DNA from: Bacteroidota bacterium
GTDB lineage: Bacteria; Bacteroidota; Bacteroidia; 2-12-FULL-35-15
Direction: 5' to 3'
Length of the DNA: 64,000 nt
NCBI GenBank assembly: GCA_025963715.1
Contig: JAOQAG010000026.1
Span: forward strand, 16,327-80,326
The first letter of the stretch is position 1, and each line of letters starts with the position of its first letter. A program made the position numbers and the translations under genes. Below, piece after piece: positions 52,088-61,909 of this stretch. Below the pieces are notes generated by a model, which saw only the letters and a program-made list of their open reading frames with translations, ran no database searches and was not told the origin of the DNA.

Positions 52088-53053
52088 TTATGGTGCGTTA
52101 TCTTTAACAATGCTTACTTGCTTTATTTTATTTTTTTCGTCGTAGATCAGATGCAGCGATCGTTCTTTGTACAAACAAAAGGTGAAATTACCACGCTGAC
52201 TTGTTTTGGAAGGCTTACCTGCTTTTTTCTCAACCTTGCGCTTATTGTCAGCCCATAGCAGCCCAAACGGCAATTCGCCTTTGTAAGCATTCTCCACAAA
52301 AATGGTGCTTAAAAGACTGTCTTTTTCAAACCGGAACGAAAGTCCTTCCGGGCCGTAATTAACAAAAAAACAATCGTTGAAAGGGTGCATTGTTGAATCA
52401 TTCCCAAATGTGTTCCACATATTTTTGAATGCGGGATCGTCACTTTTTTTTCCGAGCAGGTCAACTAAACTTTGATAGTTGACTCCTGCCGAATTATTAT
52501 CATACACTTTGTTACAGGGATAAGCAATGCGGTCCTGCTCCTCCACTTTTGCTGCAAGAGCAGATTCATCAATGGAAACATCTTTCTGATCAATTATTTT
52601 TTCTTTCCAGAACTGTTGAATTTTAGAGATCTCGGCTGCGGATACAGTAAAATTATTTTTTTCCGACCATTCCCAAACAAGCCCGTTATAGAACTGATGC
52701 CAGCCGATGAGTTGATTGCAATTCTGATAAATGTAGCCTGTGCTCAAAAACGCGGTTCCTTCATCGCCGTATGAGATCTGTGTTAAAATAATGTGGGCAA
52801 TTACCGTCTTTTCAGGAATACTCAACGCCGTTATTAATTTTAATTCAGCCGGTTTCCCGATCTTTACCAATTCCAATTCAGTGCTGTCGGTATGCGTCAG
52901 CACCAGAAACCCGCCCATGCAATCCATGGAAATGGAATTCCAGGAAAGCTTATCTATCAGCTTATTGATCCTGGCCGTATCCACCTGTGCTGATAAGCGG
53001 CAAAGGCCGGTAAAGGAAAAAATAAACAGGAAAAATAAGCGGCGGTAGTTCAT
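52088..53053 (-). CDS. Exported protein of unknown function
   Basis: A 321-residue exported protein with a signal peptide at residues 1-22 (ending RLSAQ). The first 170 residues are helical and rich in aromatic residues. The C-terminal 100 residues (FVNYGPEGLSFRFEKDSLLS ... LPFGLLWADNKRKVEKKAGK ... LYKERSLHLIYDE) resemble a small alpha/beta module in which a FGLxWxDxxxxVxxKxGKP segment recurs across many Bacteroidota proteins of unknown role. No catalytic motif is seen. It is followed by a 43-residue lipoprotein frame. Confidence 0.75.
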   Translation of the reverse strand: MNYRRLFFLFIFSFTGLCRLSAQVDTARINKLIDKLSWNSISMDCMGGFLVLTHTDSTELELVKIGKPAELKLITALSIPEKTVIAHIILTQISYGDEGTAFLSTGYIYQNCNQLIGWHQFYNGLVWEWSEKNNFTVSAAEISKIQQFWKEKIIDQKDVSIDESALAAKVEEQDRIAYPCNKVYDNNSAGVNYQSLVDLLGKKSDDPAFKNMWNTFGNDSTMHPFNDCFFVNYGPEGLSFRFEKDSLLSTIFVENAYKGELPFGLLWADNKRKVEKKAGKPSKTSQRGNFTFCLYKERSLHLIYDEKNKIKQVSIVKDNAP

Positions 53054-53085
53054 GCGTTTTTAATTGTTTTTATAAATACGGGATC

Positions 53086-54261
53086 TTATTTTGCGTTAAA
53101 AATAGTTTCAAAATCAGTCAGCCTGTCTGCATCTGCTGCCACCTTCCTCGCTCGTTCCTTGTAATCAGCTGCTTTTGTTGCATCGCCCGAAAGCTCATAA
53201 TATCGGCTTAAAGCAGCAAAAGGCAACAAATAATTGCCATTCATCGAATGTACATTCCCCCATGAAATATCTTTTGGAAAATATTCTTTTAAATAATCGA
53301 GCAGGTATACGTTCTCCACATTTTTTATCAGCGTTGCCGTTGCATTTATTTTTGTGTTGCTGAAAAGGGATGCCAGGCCGGTTAAATATAATTTTTCTTT
53401 TATTGCAGCGGTATAAGGTGCACTAACTGTAACGGCGGCATAAACAGGTCTTCCGTTTTTATTTTTTGCAACCTGCTCAATGATCGTCTGCCTGAATTTT
53501 TCAAAATTTGCATCATTCGTCATTGGGTCAAAATCCAAAGGAGGAATGCCCAGTTCTTTAAAGATCCGCTCACGGTAATCCGCGATCAGCAACAAATTTA
53601 CATTCAGCAAACGTACATCATCCCGCACGCCATAGCCTTTTTCCAGGATAAATGTGGCTTCGGTATCTTTGTCGCCTTCTGTAAAAACAATCGCATCTTT
53701 TTCCAAACCCGCCAACATGTTGTAGCTGTAATTCAATAATCCCGGCGAATAATCCCCAATGTTGTAAAACCCGGCAATGCTTTTATCGCGCTGCACATAA
53801 TCGCCTGTGATCTCATAATAAAAAACAAGGCTCATGATAGGCTCGCTGCTTTTAGGCGATAGCTGATGCGCTTTTTCCAGGAAAGGAAAAAGGCTGGCAT
53901 CGTTGTTACCGTTCAGCCATTTTACAAAATTGTACTCGTATGAATCCGGTACATTTTTTTCCATTTCCTGTACAATGTTCTGCAGGCGGTCGAAGCGGCT
54001 CACTCCTTTTGCATCCAGCGTATTTTTTTCCTGTCCTTTTATATATGCATTCCTGTTTGCACGATAATAATTGTACCAGGCATCCGCATTTTTCGGATCC
54101 TTATCTACTTCCTTTTTCCAAAGCTCCATTTGCTCCAGGTAATATTCATTGGGTTTCAACACGCGGTTTTTGCCGTAGATTTTTTCCGGCACCTGCGCAA
54201 ACGTATTTCCTGTGATGATCATCATGGAAAATAAAAACAGGAAAAATAAATATTTTTTCAT
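53086..54261 (-). CDS. Exported stand-alone relative of the DUF2723 soluble domain
   Basis: A 391-residue exported protein with a signal peptide at residues 1-22 (ending NTFAQ) and a TPR-like segment (ELWKKEVDKDPKNADAWYNY). From about residue 190, IVFTEGDKDTEATFILEKGY and VRDDVRLLNVNLLLIADY align by eye with [20 protein letters not shown] and IRTDVRVICLELLNTDWY in the DUF2723 protein at 12613-15891. It has no polytopic membrane half, so it is a secreted version of that enzyme's soluble region. Its role, whether accessory factor, sugar binding or none of these, is unknown. Confidence 0.78.
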   Translation of the reverse strand: MKKYLFFLFLFSMMIITGNTFAQVPEKIYGKNRVLKPNEYYLEQMELWKKEVDKDPKNADAWYNYYRANRNAYIKGQEKNTLDAKGVSRFDRLQNIVQEMEKNVPDSYEYNFVKWLNGNNDASLFPFLEKAHQLSPKSSEPIMSLVFYYEITGDYVQRDKSIAGFYNIGDYSPGLLNYSYNMLAGLEKDAIVFTEGDKDTEATFILEKGYGVRDDVRLLNVNLLLIADYRERIFKELGIPPLDFDPMTNDANFEKFRQTIIEQVAKNKNGRPVYAAVTVSAPYTAAIKEKLYLTGLASLFSNTKINATATLIKNVENVYLLDYLKEYFPKDISWGNVHSMNGNYLLPFAALSRYYELSGDATKAADYKERARKVAADADRLTDFETIFNAK

Positions 54262-54459
54262 GGGTCAATTTTATGTTTACAATTATCAAAACGGATCATA
54301 TCAAATTTTTGCTCTGAAATTTCAATGGTTTGCTCCGGCCAGTGATTCATTGTTGTTCCTTTATCCTTTTATAAATATATTATTTATTCAGCACTGGATT
54401 ATTACAAACACCAACCTTATAGGATTTTTTAACAAAAACGGCATTGCTGCTTTATAAAA

Positions 54460-55197
54460 TCAATTGACCAATTTCAGCTGATACTTTTTACTTTCAGCAT
54501 CGTATTCTATTTCGAGCGTTTCGGCGTGTAAAAACTGGTAATAAAAATCCAGAACCGGCATTCCCCATGATCCATCTCTGACATCTAACTGCTTTTCTTT
54601 ATAACTCAGCTCAATTTGTTCTATTGAGCTTTCTTCCAGTTTTTCGTTCGGGTCCAGGATTTGAAAAAGCGTATCCGAATACACTTTATAATGTTTATAA
54701 TTTGCGTAAACGTAAAGTGTATCTCCCGGTTTTTTATTTTTCACTTTAAAAACAATGCTTTTTTTTGTTTCGAATGTGTCGAGCGAATACATTTCGAAAT
54801 GTCCGGGAAAGATCTGGCCCAGCTTGTAATTATGCTGTTCGCGCAGTTTGCAAAGGATGATGGTATTGGTAGTATCCATTGTTTTTTTAGGGATTATTCT
54901 TGTCCGCTTTTTTGTATCCGGCAACCATTTCACAATCCCGGCATTTGTATGCTGGTAAATCTGCCGCCGCCTTATCGTATCAAACATTCCCGGGGGATCT
55001 ACTTTTACAGGATAGCTCCCTGTTTTGTATTTTATTTCCGCCCCGTTTATATACCAGGTATCCTGTTGTTGTGATTCCTTTGTGTATCCATCATAAGGAT
55101 AGGCCGTTTCTTCACGTACATTAAAAATTGCCTGTGCGCTTACCATCGCCGGAAGCGTAAAAAAACATATAAAAAAGCAGGTTAAAAGTTTGAACAT
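54460..55197 (-). CDS. Exported protein of unknown function
   Basis: A 245-residue exported protein with a signal peptide at residues 1-21 (ending MVSAQ). The mature part has long beta-strand character, with NVREETAYPYDGY near the start, and ends with LDFYYQFLHAETLEIEYDAE. No family is recognised. The preceding gap, 55198-55506, holds only two hairpins and AT-rich sequence. It probably belongs to the same minus-strand run of small exported proteins that continues to 49720. Confidence 0.72.
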   Translation of the reverse strand: MFKLLTCFFICFFTLPAMVSAQAIFNVREETAYPYDGYTKESQQQDTWYINGAEIKYKTGSYPVKVDPPGMFDTIRRRQIYQHTNAGIVKWLPDTKKRTRIIPKKTMDTTNTIILCKLREQHNYKLGQIFPGHFEMYSLDTFETKKSIVFKVKNKKPGDTLYVYANYKHYKVYSDTLFQILDPNEKLEESSIEQIELSYKEKQLDVRDGSWGMPVLDFYYQFLHAETLEIEYDAESKKYQLKLVN

Positions 55198-55254
55198 CGG
55201 AGTAAGCAGGCAAAAGCGCCATCTTAAATATAACGCTTTTTATAACCATAAAAA

Positions 55255-55278
55255 AACATCCTGCAATTGCAGGATGTT
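55255..55278 (-). terminator. Terminator downstream of the giant adhesin
   Basis: A perfect 24-base palindrome (arms AACATCCTGCAA) is followed on the minus strand by TTTTTT. It lies about 230 bases after the adhesin stop and before the next minus-strand gene. Confidence 0.7.
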
Positions 55279-55400
55279 CCGGTTTATTTATTAATTATTT
55301 AATGCTCGTTCACATATCATAATCAATACGGTAATAATTTATTTCACACATTTGCATTCATCTGCACATCTGTTTGTTTACATGCCAGGGTTTGCTACTA

Positions 55401-55448
55401 ACCCTTCCAGGGACAAAAAAGCCCTGAAAGGGTCGATTCTTTTTTGAA
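55401..55448 (+). terminator. Terminator-like hairpin on plus strand
   Basis: ACCCTTCCAGGG pairs with CCCTGAAAGGGT apart from one mismatch and is followed by CGATTCTTTTTT. No plus-strand gene reads into it here, so it may protect against antisense read-through or be a dispersed element. Confidence 0.45.
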
Positions 55449-55506
55449 CATTTCTTTTTTCAGCACACAGCAAATCTGCACATCAGTAATCAAAAATCTG
55501 CACATC

Positions 55507-58500
55507 CTATTTCACCAGCGTTACACTGCCAATGTACTGATGTTTCTTATCCTTGTTATCTTTCAGCTTGATCACGTATACATACGTATCCATTTGTGCC
55601 ACTTCATTTCCGTGATTGGCTGTTCCGTTCCAGTGCTTGTCAATATCATCTGTAAAAAACAGCAGGTTGCCCCAACGGTCGTAGATCGACATTTCAAAAT
55701 CATGGATAAAATCTCCTTTGCCGTAAAACTCATCGTTGATCCCGTCACCGTTTGGCGAAAATGCATTCGGTACAAAAAAGGTAAACTCCGGATCGATCAC
55801 AATGCACACATCTGTACTGTCCACACAACCATTGTTGGAAGTCACCACCAGATGCGCACAATACGTTCCCACCTCGCTGAATGTATGCGACGGATTTTGT
55901 AAATGGCTCGTATTCGATGAACTTCCTGTTTCGCCGAAATTCCAGTTCCAGCTGGTAATGGAGCCGCTTTGCACCGTCGATTGATCGGTGTAAGGAACCA
56001 CAGGAACCACAATGCCGGTAGATGCCGGTGCGGTAAATACCGCATGAGGTATCGCATTTACAGTAATGTAATTGGTATACGTTACACTGGCAATACAGCC
56101 CGCAGCCGATGTATCCGTAAGCGTAACCGTGTATTGGTTCGGATTTGCAAAACAATGTATCGCCGTACTTCCGGTTGCTAAAGCGCCATCGTTAAAATCC
56201 CAGCCCCAGCCGCTGATCGATCCGGATGAAATGGTTGATGCATCCGTAAATGTTGCACACAAAGGCGCACAGCCGCTTGTTGCATTGGCTGTAAATACAG
56301 GCACAGGCAATGGCAATACCGTAACTGTAACGGTATTTGTTACCGCCGGTGAACAGCCGTCGTTTGCAGTTACCGTATAAGTAGTTGTTGTTGCAGGTGT
56401 TGCATTCGGTGTTAAGCTCGTTGGATCATCAAGTCCGGCAACAGGTAACCATGAAACCGTATACGATCCGCCTGCACCGTTGGACGGCGTTGCAGAAATT
56501 GGCGTGGTGCTGCCCGGACAAATAGCTGCTGTTCCTGCTGTTGCTACCGCTAATGGCGGATTTACGGTAACGGTAACCGTTTGCGATGCAGCCGGACAAC
56601 CATTTGCATCCGTTGCATTTACCGTATACACTGTTGTAACAGCTGGCGATACAACAGGATTACTGATCGTATCATTTGTTGGTGTCCACAAATAATGGTA
56701 GATACCGCCGTTTCCGCCCGATGCACTGGTGCTGATAGTGGTGCTGCCGCTGTTACAAATGGTAACATTGGCAACCGGCGTAAGTACTACTTGTGTTGGT
56801 TCTGTAATAATTACAGTTGCAGTAACCGAGCAGCTGTGCGAATCCGTGATCGTGCAAATGTATGTTCCTGCACATAAACCGGTAGCCGTTGCTGTGGTTT
56901 GTGCAACCGGTAATGTATTCCAGGAATAATTATATCCTGCAGCAGCCGGTGTTCCGCCAGCCGGTGTTACCGTTGCGGTTCCATCGCACACACCAAAGCA
57001 GGATGCATTGGTATTTGCATGCGTTTCTGTAAGCGCAGTTGGTTCGCTGATCGTTGTATTATTTGTTGCCGTACAACCCCAGGAATCGGTTACAATTACC
57101 GTATCATTTCCTGCACACTGGTTACAGGCAGGTGTTGTACATCCGCCGCTCCATGCGTACGTGGAATAAATTCCGGAACCTCCGTTCGGGATCACAATGG
57201 ATTGCCCGTCGCAGCTACCATGGCAGCTTGCCGGTAATCCCGCTATAGCAAGATTGATCTGAGGATCTGCAAATACCGTTACCGTATCGTAACCGATACA
57301 ACCGCCTGCACTTGTAACTTTTACAGTATAACTGGTAGTTGTTGCCGGGTTTGCCGTTGGATTGTAAGCCGTAGCCGGTGTTAATGTAGCAGCCGGTGTC
57401 CAGCTATAGGTATAGCCTGCGCCATTTGGCGTTACATTTAAAACGGTTGATCCGCCAAAACAAATGGTATCATCTGCTCCGGCATTTACAGTAAGCCCAG
57501 CTGCAATGCTTACCGTTACAGGTGTAAGCGCGCTCACACATCCGCCAACCGTTGTTTGTACATAAAAAGTGGTGGCCGATGGAATGTTCGGAGTCGTATA
57601 CGTAGCTGTGTTTCCGGCCAATAATGTTCCGCCGCTGGCAGCATTGTACCAATCATATGTTCCGCCCGGCGCTGTTGCCGTTAATGTTGCCGGTGTATTG
57701 GCACATACCGACACTCCTGCTGCAGTTGGTGCAGGCGGCGGTGGGTTCACAGTAATGTGATAAGTGCTTGGTGTGCCCGCACAGCCATTGGCCATTGGCG
57801 TTACCGTAATGGTTGCTGTAACCGGGCTGCCTGTAATATTTGCAGCCGTAAAGGCCGGAACATTGCCCGTTCCGCTTGCAACAAGCCCGATAGAAGGATC
57901 AGAATTAGTCCAGGTATAGCTTGCACCGGTTGTGGTACTTGTAAAATTGCTGGCAACCACCGTTCCGCCATTACACACCGTTGTATCAGCAGGTACTATT
58001 ACTGTTGGTGTTGGGTTTACCGTAATGGTATACGTAACAGGTAATCCCGTACAACCGTTGGCTGTAGCCGTTACCGCAATGGTGGCCGTTACCGGCGATG
58101 ACGTAGTATTGGTTGCCGTAAATGCTGCAATATCGCCAATTCCATTAGCAACAAGGCCTATCGACGGGTTGGAATTGGTCCATGTAAATGTACCGCCTGC
58201 TGGTGTACTTGTAAATGCAGTTCCTGCAATGCTACCGTTATTACAAACTGTATCATTTGCGGGTACGTTGGCAACTGCCAGTGGATTTACCCTTACTGTT
58301 GCAGTTGCAGTTCCGGTACAACCGCTTGTACTACCGGTTACTAAATAACTGGTGGTTACCGTTGGGGAAATAGTAAGTGGATTTGTCGTAGAGCCGTCAA
58401 ACCAGGTATAACCTGCGGCACCGCTTGCTGTTAGCACTGCTGTTCCGCCAACACAAATGGTATCCGATGTTACCGTTATGGTAATGGATCCGCCAATGGC

Positions 58501-60735
58501 AACCGTTGCAATAGCGGTATCAGAGCAACCGTTAACCGTTCCGGTAACAGTATAGGTACTGGCAACTATTGGTGAAACATTACGTGGATTAGCTGTTGAA
58601 AGATCATCCCATACATAACCTGTGCCTCCGGTAGCAGTAAGTATAGCGGTTTGGCCCGGACAAATAGTGGCATTGTTAACACCAATGGTCGGAGTTGGGT
58701 TTACTGTAATAGTATACGAGCTGGCCGTTCCCGGGCAGCTTCCCAATGTAGGTGTAACCGTGATCACGCCTGTGATCGGTGATGCTGTTGAATTGGTCGC
58801 CGTAAATGCAGGTACGCTTCCCGTAGTGCCCGCACCAAGCCCGATAGCAGGGTTGGAATTGGTCCAGCTATAAGTGGCGCCTACAGGCGTGCTTGTTAAT
58901 GTTGGTGCCGGTACTGCTGTTCCATCGCATACGCTGAAGTTAGCCGGTACCGTTACTGTTGGTGCCGGATTAACGGTAACGTTCACCGGTTTGATATCCG
59001 AGCAGGAACCCACCGTGTTACGGATGTAATAGGTTCCGGAAGTGGTTACCGCTCCCGGCGATCCCAATGCAGTTGTTCCCCCGGCATTGGTCCAGTAGGA
59101 AAATGTACCGCCTGCCGTACTGCCTGCAGTTACAGCTGCAGCCGTTAAATCAACAGTGGATGACGCGCATACTGCAGCCGGATCTGTGATCACAGCCAAT
59201 ACAGGCGTTGGTTCGGTAAAGGTTGCAGTGCTGAAAGTACAGCCTGCAGGCCCGTTGGTAAAGTTTGCTGTAACAGTGCAACCGGGTGTGCCATCGGATA
59301 CGATCCCCGTTAATGTATAACTGATCGGGCTTGTAAACGGTGCATTAAATACCTGTTGTGCGCCGGAACATGTTGTAACAATCAACTGTCCCGTACATGG
59401 CGGATTAGTAAAGGTTACCTGGCCGGTTATGTCAAATGTATTGGGACCGGAATTACATGGTAAAATATTTTTTGTAACTGCAGAGATGGGGCAGGGACAC
59501 GAAGGTGTAAACAAAGCCGAATCCACCAAATGATTGCAACCCATATTATCTACCGCTGTTAAATAAAACCAGGTGGCCGATGTTGGCACCGGCGAAATGG
59601 TTGGGCTTAAGCTGGTAGTCGCATTCGGAATGGTCACACATGGATTGTTGCAAGTCCATTGAAAACTGGTGATCGTGTTTGGCGTAGCCAATGAAATAGG
59701 ACTCGGATTTACCGGCGGCACCACAAATTGCGATGCAGAAGCCGCTGTACAGGAATTATCATTGATTGCGGAGCTGATGGCTCCTGAATTGTAGCTGATC
59801 GTTTTGATCCCGCAAGGCGTCATCCCGGTAAAGGTAATAGTAGCATGTGTAAGCGACCCTACATCGGCACCAATACAGTCATAGATCTGTACTTTCCAAC
59901 CGCCTTGTGCAGCATCGCAACCGTACAAAGGTACCCAGTTAATAGCTGTTCCCGGTGCCACACCGTAATGTCCGTACGTTCCGGTAAGCGGAGTAGTGGC
60001 GCTACACACGTTTAAGTCGGCTGCAGTGCTATTGGAAAAACATAAATTATTTACGTTATCGCCACTGTTGCAAATATTGTTTTGACCAATGGAGCCGGGG
60101 TTTGGCGACAACGGAATGGTTTGTCCGCAAGGGCTTACCAAATAAAAACCAAGATCGGAAACATACGTATGCGTTGCATTAAAACAAACCGTAATGGTAG
60201 TAGTGGCGCTGATCAGCATCTGATCTACCGATGGCGGATTGTAATACACAAAATTGGCAACCGGACTGGCTGTTCCATTCAATTGAAAAGCTGCACAGCT
60301 GGATGGGATATTCGCCACATCAATGTTGCTGAAATTGTTGAATGCCCATGCAATGTAACACCCTACAGGATTTCCGCCTGCATCCTTAATGGATAAAAAA
60401 TAACCACCCGTTGGGATTGCTGTAATAACAGAGCTTGTGCCGGTAGTAGTCGTATACGGATCAAAGGAGTAGGTTGCAGAATTGAACAAGCTCCAGCTGA
60501 ATGTAAACGGCGCCGTGCCGGATGGTGCAGTGCCTGTAAGGCTTGCAATGTTTGTAACGGATTGATTGGGCGCGCAAAACATATAAATGCTGTTGTTGGG
60601 CGCGCCATTGGTATAAGCCGTAGTAGTAGTGCTACTTGCGGTCGGGGCCGAGATCTGGCCAAAGCTGTAGCTGGAAGCAAATAAAACAATGCCAACCAGG
60701 AACGCTTTTATCGGAAAAAGAGAAATTGCTTTCAT
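55507..60735 (-). CDS. Giant T9SS surface adhesin (P-domain, Ig-like, SprB, PKD, CHU_C)
   Basis: A 1742-residue exported protein. A signal peptide is at residues 1-26 (ending SFGQ). A proprotein-convertase P-like domain is at about 160-305 (HTYVSDLGFYLVSPCGQTIP ... GGWKVQIYDC). About nine Ig/PKD-like domains of 70-95 residues lie between roughly 500 and 1450, some almost identical (three share a TWTNSNPSIGLVA-like segment). Two SprB repeats lie at about 1160-1295 (CHGSCDGQ and CFGVCDGT), and two PKD domains at about 1480-1645 (WGWDFNDG, WNWNFGET). The CHU_C gliding-associated domain is at the end (FVPNAFSPNGDGINDEFYG). It is a type IX cargo protein for the cell surface, with a likely adhesive role. 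It is co-transcribed with the small exported coiled-coil gene eight bases upstream. Confidence 0.93.
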   Translation of the reverse strand: MKAISLFPIKAFLVGIVLFASSYSFGQISAPTASSTTTTAYTNGAPNNSIYMFCAPNQSVTNIASLTGTAPSGTAPFTFSWSLFNSATYSFDPYTTTTGTSSVITAIPTGGYFLSIKDAGGNPVGCYIAWAFNNFSNIDVANIPSSCAAFQLNGTASPVANFVYYNPPSVDQMLISATTTITVCFNATHTYVSDLGFYLVSPCGQTIPLSPNPGSIGQNNICNSGDNVNNLCFSNSTAADLNVCSATTPLTGTYGHYGVAPGTAINWVPLYGCDAAQGGWKVQIYDCIGADVGSLTHATITFTGMTPCGIKTISYNSGAISSAINDNSCTAASASQFVVPPVNPSPISLATPNTITSFQWTCNNPCVTIPNATTSLSPTISPVPTSATWFYLTAVDNMGCNHLVDSALFTPSCPCPISAVTKNILPCNSGPNTFDITGQVTFTNPPCTGQLIVTTCSGAQQVFNAPFTSPISYTLTGIVSDGTPGCTVTANFTNGPAGCTFSTATFTEPTPVLAVITDPAAVCASSTVDLTAAAVTAGSTAGGTFSYWTNAGGTTALGSPGAVTTSGTYYIRNTVGSCSDIKPVNVTVNPAPTVTVPANFSVCDGTAVPAPTLTSTPVGATYSWTNSNPAIGLGAGTTGSVPAFTATNSTASPITGVITVTPTLGSCPGTASSYTITVNPTPTIGVNNATICPGQTAILTATGGTGYVWDDLSTANPRNVSPIVASTYTVTGTVNGCSDTAIATVAIGGSITITVTSDTICVGGTAVLTASGAAGYTWFDGSTTNPLTISPTVTTSYLVTGSTSGCTGTATATVRVNPLAVANVPANDTVCNNGSIAGTAFTSTPAGGTFTWTNSNPSIGLVANGIGDIAAFTATNTTSSPVTATIAVTATANGCTGLPVTYTITVNPTPTVIVPADTTVCNGGTVVASNFTSTTTGASYTWTNSDPSIGLVASGTGNVPAFTAANITGSPVTATITVTPMANGCAGTPSTYHITVNPPPPAPTAAGVSVCANTPATLTATAPGGTYDWYNAASGGTLLAGNTATYTTPNIPSATTFYVQTTVGGCVSALTPVTVSIAAGLTVNAGADDTICFGGSTVLNVTPNGAGYTYSWTPAATLTPATAYNPTANPATTTSYTVKVTSAGGCIGYDTVTVFADPQINLAIAGLPASCHGSCDGQSIVIPNGGSGIYSTYAWSGGCTTPACNQCAGNDTVIVTDSWGCTATNNTTISEPTALTETHANTNASCFGVCDGTATVTPAGGTPAAAGYNYSWNTLPVAQTTATATGLCAGTYICTITDSHSCSVTATVIITEPTQVVLTPVANVTICNSGSTTISTSASGGNGGIYHYLWTPTNDTISNPVVSPAVTTVYTVNATDANGCPAASQTVTVTVNPPLAVATAGTAAICPGSTTPISATPSNGAGGSYTVSWLPVAGLDDPTSLTPNATPATTTTYTVTANDGCSPAVTNTVTVTVLPLPVPVFTANATSGCAPLCATFTDASTISSGSISGWGWDFNDGALATGSTAIHCFANPNQYTVTLTDTSAAGCIASVTYTNYITVNAIPHAVFTAPASTGIVVPVVPYTDQSTVQSGSITSWNWNFGETGSSSNTSHLQNPSHTFSEVGTYCAHLVVTSNNGCVDSTDVCIVIDPEFTFFVPNAFSPNGDGINDEFYGKGDFIHDFEMSIYDRWGNLLFFTDDIDKHWNGTANHGNEVAQMDTYVYVIKLKDNKDKKHQYIGSVTLVK

Positions 60736-60743
60736 GGCTTGGT

Positions 60744-61145
60744 TTATTTTTGAATTAATTGCTTGTAGTAATTTTGTAGAAAACTCAACTGTAATTTCAG
60801 GTATTCGATCTTGTCAAGTACATCTGATGTTTTGTCTGTCATTTGTTCCTTCTCGGCGATCTCCTTCTTCATGCTCTCAATTTCCTTCAGGTAATAGGCT
60901 TCATCCTTTATTGTATTATCAGGCGCTGGTGGTACAAACTCTTTTAAATCCTTGTATTTGGCAAGGTTCGTTTCGTAATTAGGATCAGTGGTATTGGTGG
61001 TGCCAATAGGAAACTGAACGATGGGAGAAGCCGGTAATGCTGGTTGAGCAGGCGGTGTAGTGGTTGTTTGTGCAAACGAGGATGCAACAAAAAACAACAG
61101 GCAGATAATCGTTGCCACGGAATAGTGTACAGTGTAATTTTTCAT
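60744..61145 (-). CDS. Small exported coiled-coil protein
   Basis: A 133-residue protein from the ATG at 61143-61145 (MKNYTVHYSV); a longer non-ATG frame is rejected. The signal peptide spans about residues 1-26 (ending SSFAQ). A Thr/Pro/Ala-rich linker and an acidic, strongly helical C-terminal half (YYLKEIESMKKEIAEKEQMT, then LDKIEYLKLQLSFLQ) with coiled-coil heptads follow. No family is recognised. It ends eight bases before the giant adhesin start, so the two share a transcript. It might assist folding, anchoring or secretion of the adhesin, which is inference. Confidence 0.78.
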   Translation of the reverse strand: MKNYTVHYSVATIICLLFFVASSFAQTTTTPPAQPALPASPIVQFPIGTTNTTDPNYETNLAKYKDLKEFVPPAPDNTIKDEAYYLKEIESMKKEIAEKEQMTDKTSDVLDKIEYLKLQLSFLQNYYKQLIQK

Positions 61146-61565
61146 GCGAAGTAGTTTTAATATCCGGAAATATAGATTCAGAAAGGCAGACAAAGGTTGC
61201 ACGCTTTTGCAGAAAAATTAAAAAGAGAATGTTTTGATCTGATTTTTTAATGCAGGACAGAAATTTTTTTGTAAAAAAAAACAGAAACGATACAACTACT
61301 TTTTTTCTGAATATCCCGTTATAGTTAGCATTTAAAGGAACATCTGATTTATAGGAGCAAATAAGGCTTGTCGCATCCCGGCATTATTAATTAAAATAAA
61401 AGCGATTCTTATCCGCTAATACATTTGACTTATACAGCAATAACGAGCTACAAAAATCCTTAATCCCAAATCTTTAAATCCCAAATTCGTTCCCGGCACA
61501 AAATTTTTATCTCCCTTAAGCAGGCTTTTAACAGGGTATTGTTTATAACATCTCCACACAACACC
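61146..61565. other. Intergenic region without recognised gene
   Basis: AT-rich DNA between divergent genes. On the minus strand, CTTTG at about 61192-61196 and TATATTTC at about 61168-61175 could form a weak promoter for the exported coiled-coil gene. Nothing else is supported. Confidence 0.4.
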
Positions 61566-61595
61566 TTTGCTGCAAACGATTATTGAATAATTTTG
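61566..61595 (+). promoter_or_regulatory. Promoter (Bacteroidota type) of small cytoplasmic protein
   Basis: TTTG at 61566-61569, an 18-base spacer, and TAATTTTG at 61588-61595, with the same geometry as the tRNA-Gln promoter; the start codon follows 23 bases later. Confidence 0.7.
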
Positions 61596-61618
61596 CAAAA
61601 TAAAGAAGAACATTGTCC

Positions 61619-61891
61619 ATGGAAAACCGCACAAACATCCTTAACAAATATTTCGCGAAAGCTGATATTGGTGGCACTCCAAGCATTAATGACTTACGTG
61701 AAAAAGAATACAGCGGCGAGCCCTTAACGCTGAAAGAAAAACAGGCACTCGTTAATTTTGACCGTTTCCGCATCAATGTGCTCAATGCGCAAACCGATGA
61801 TATGTCGTTTCACAAACGCTACGAGGAGTTGCAGGTAATGGCCAATCTTGGCGATTTTCAGGAGTTTCTAAAAGAAAAATATTTCCTTTAA
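61619..61891 (+). CDS. Small cytoplasmic protein of unknown function
   Basis: A 90-residue protein from the ATG at 61619-61621; a TTG two codons earlier is ignored. It is charged and helical, with no signal peptide and no cysteine: MENRTNILNKYFAKADIGGT ... LREKEYSGEPLTLKEKQALV ... FLKEKYFL. I do not recognise a family, though the short conserved-looking layout suggests a real housekeeping-type small protein. It has a clear promoter upstream and a hairpin with a T run (61910-61938) downstream, so it is a single-gene transcript. Confidence 0.75.
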   Translation: MENRTNILNKYFAKADIGGTPSINDLREKEYSGEPLTLKEKQALVNFDRFRINVLNAQTDDMSFHKRYEELQVMANLGDFQEFLKEKYFL

Positions 61892-61909
61892 ACCATTATA
61901 AGTCAATTT

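Noticed and set aside
57932..58348. Plus-strand frames such as 57932-58348 and 56072-56380 inside the giant adhesin
   Set aside because: Shadow frames caused by Thr/Val/Gly codon bias in the repeats; they have no starts with context and no domains.
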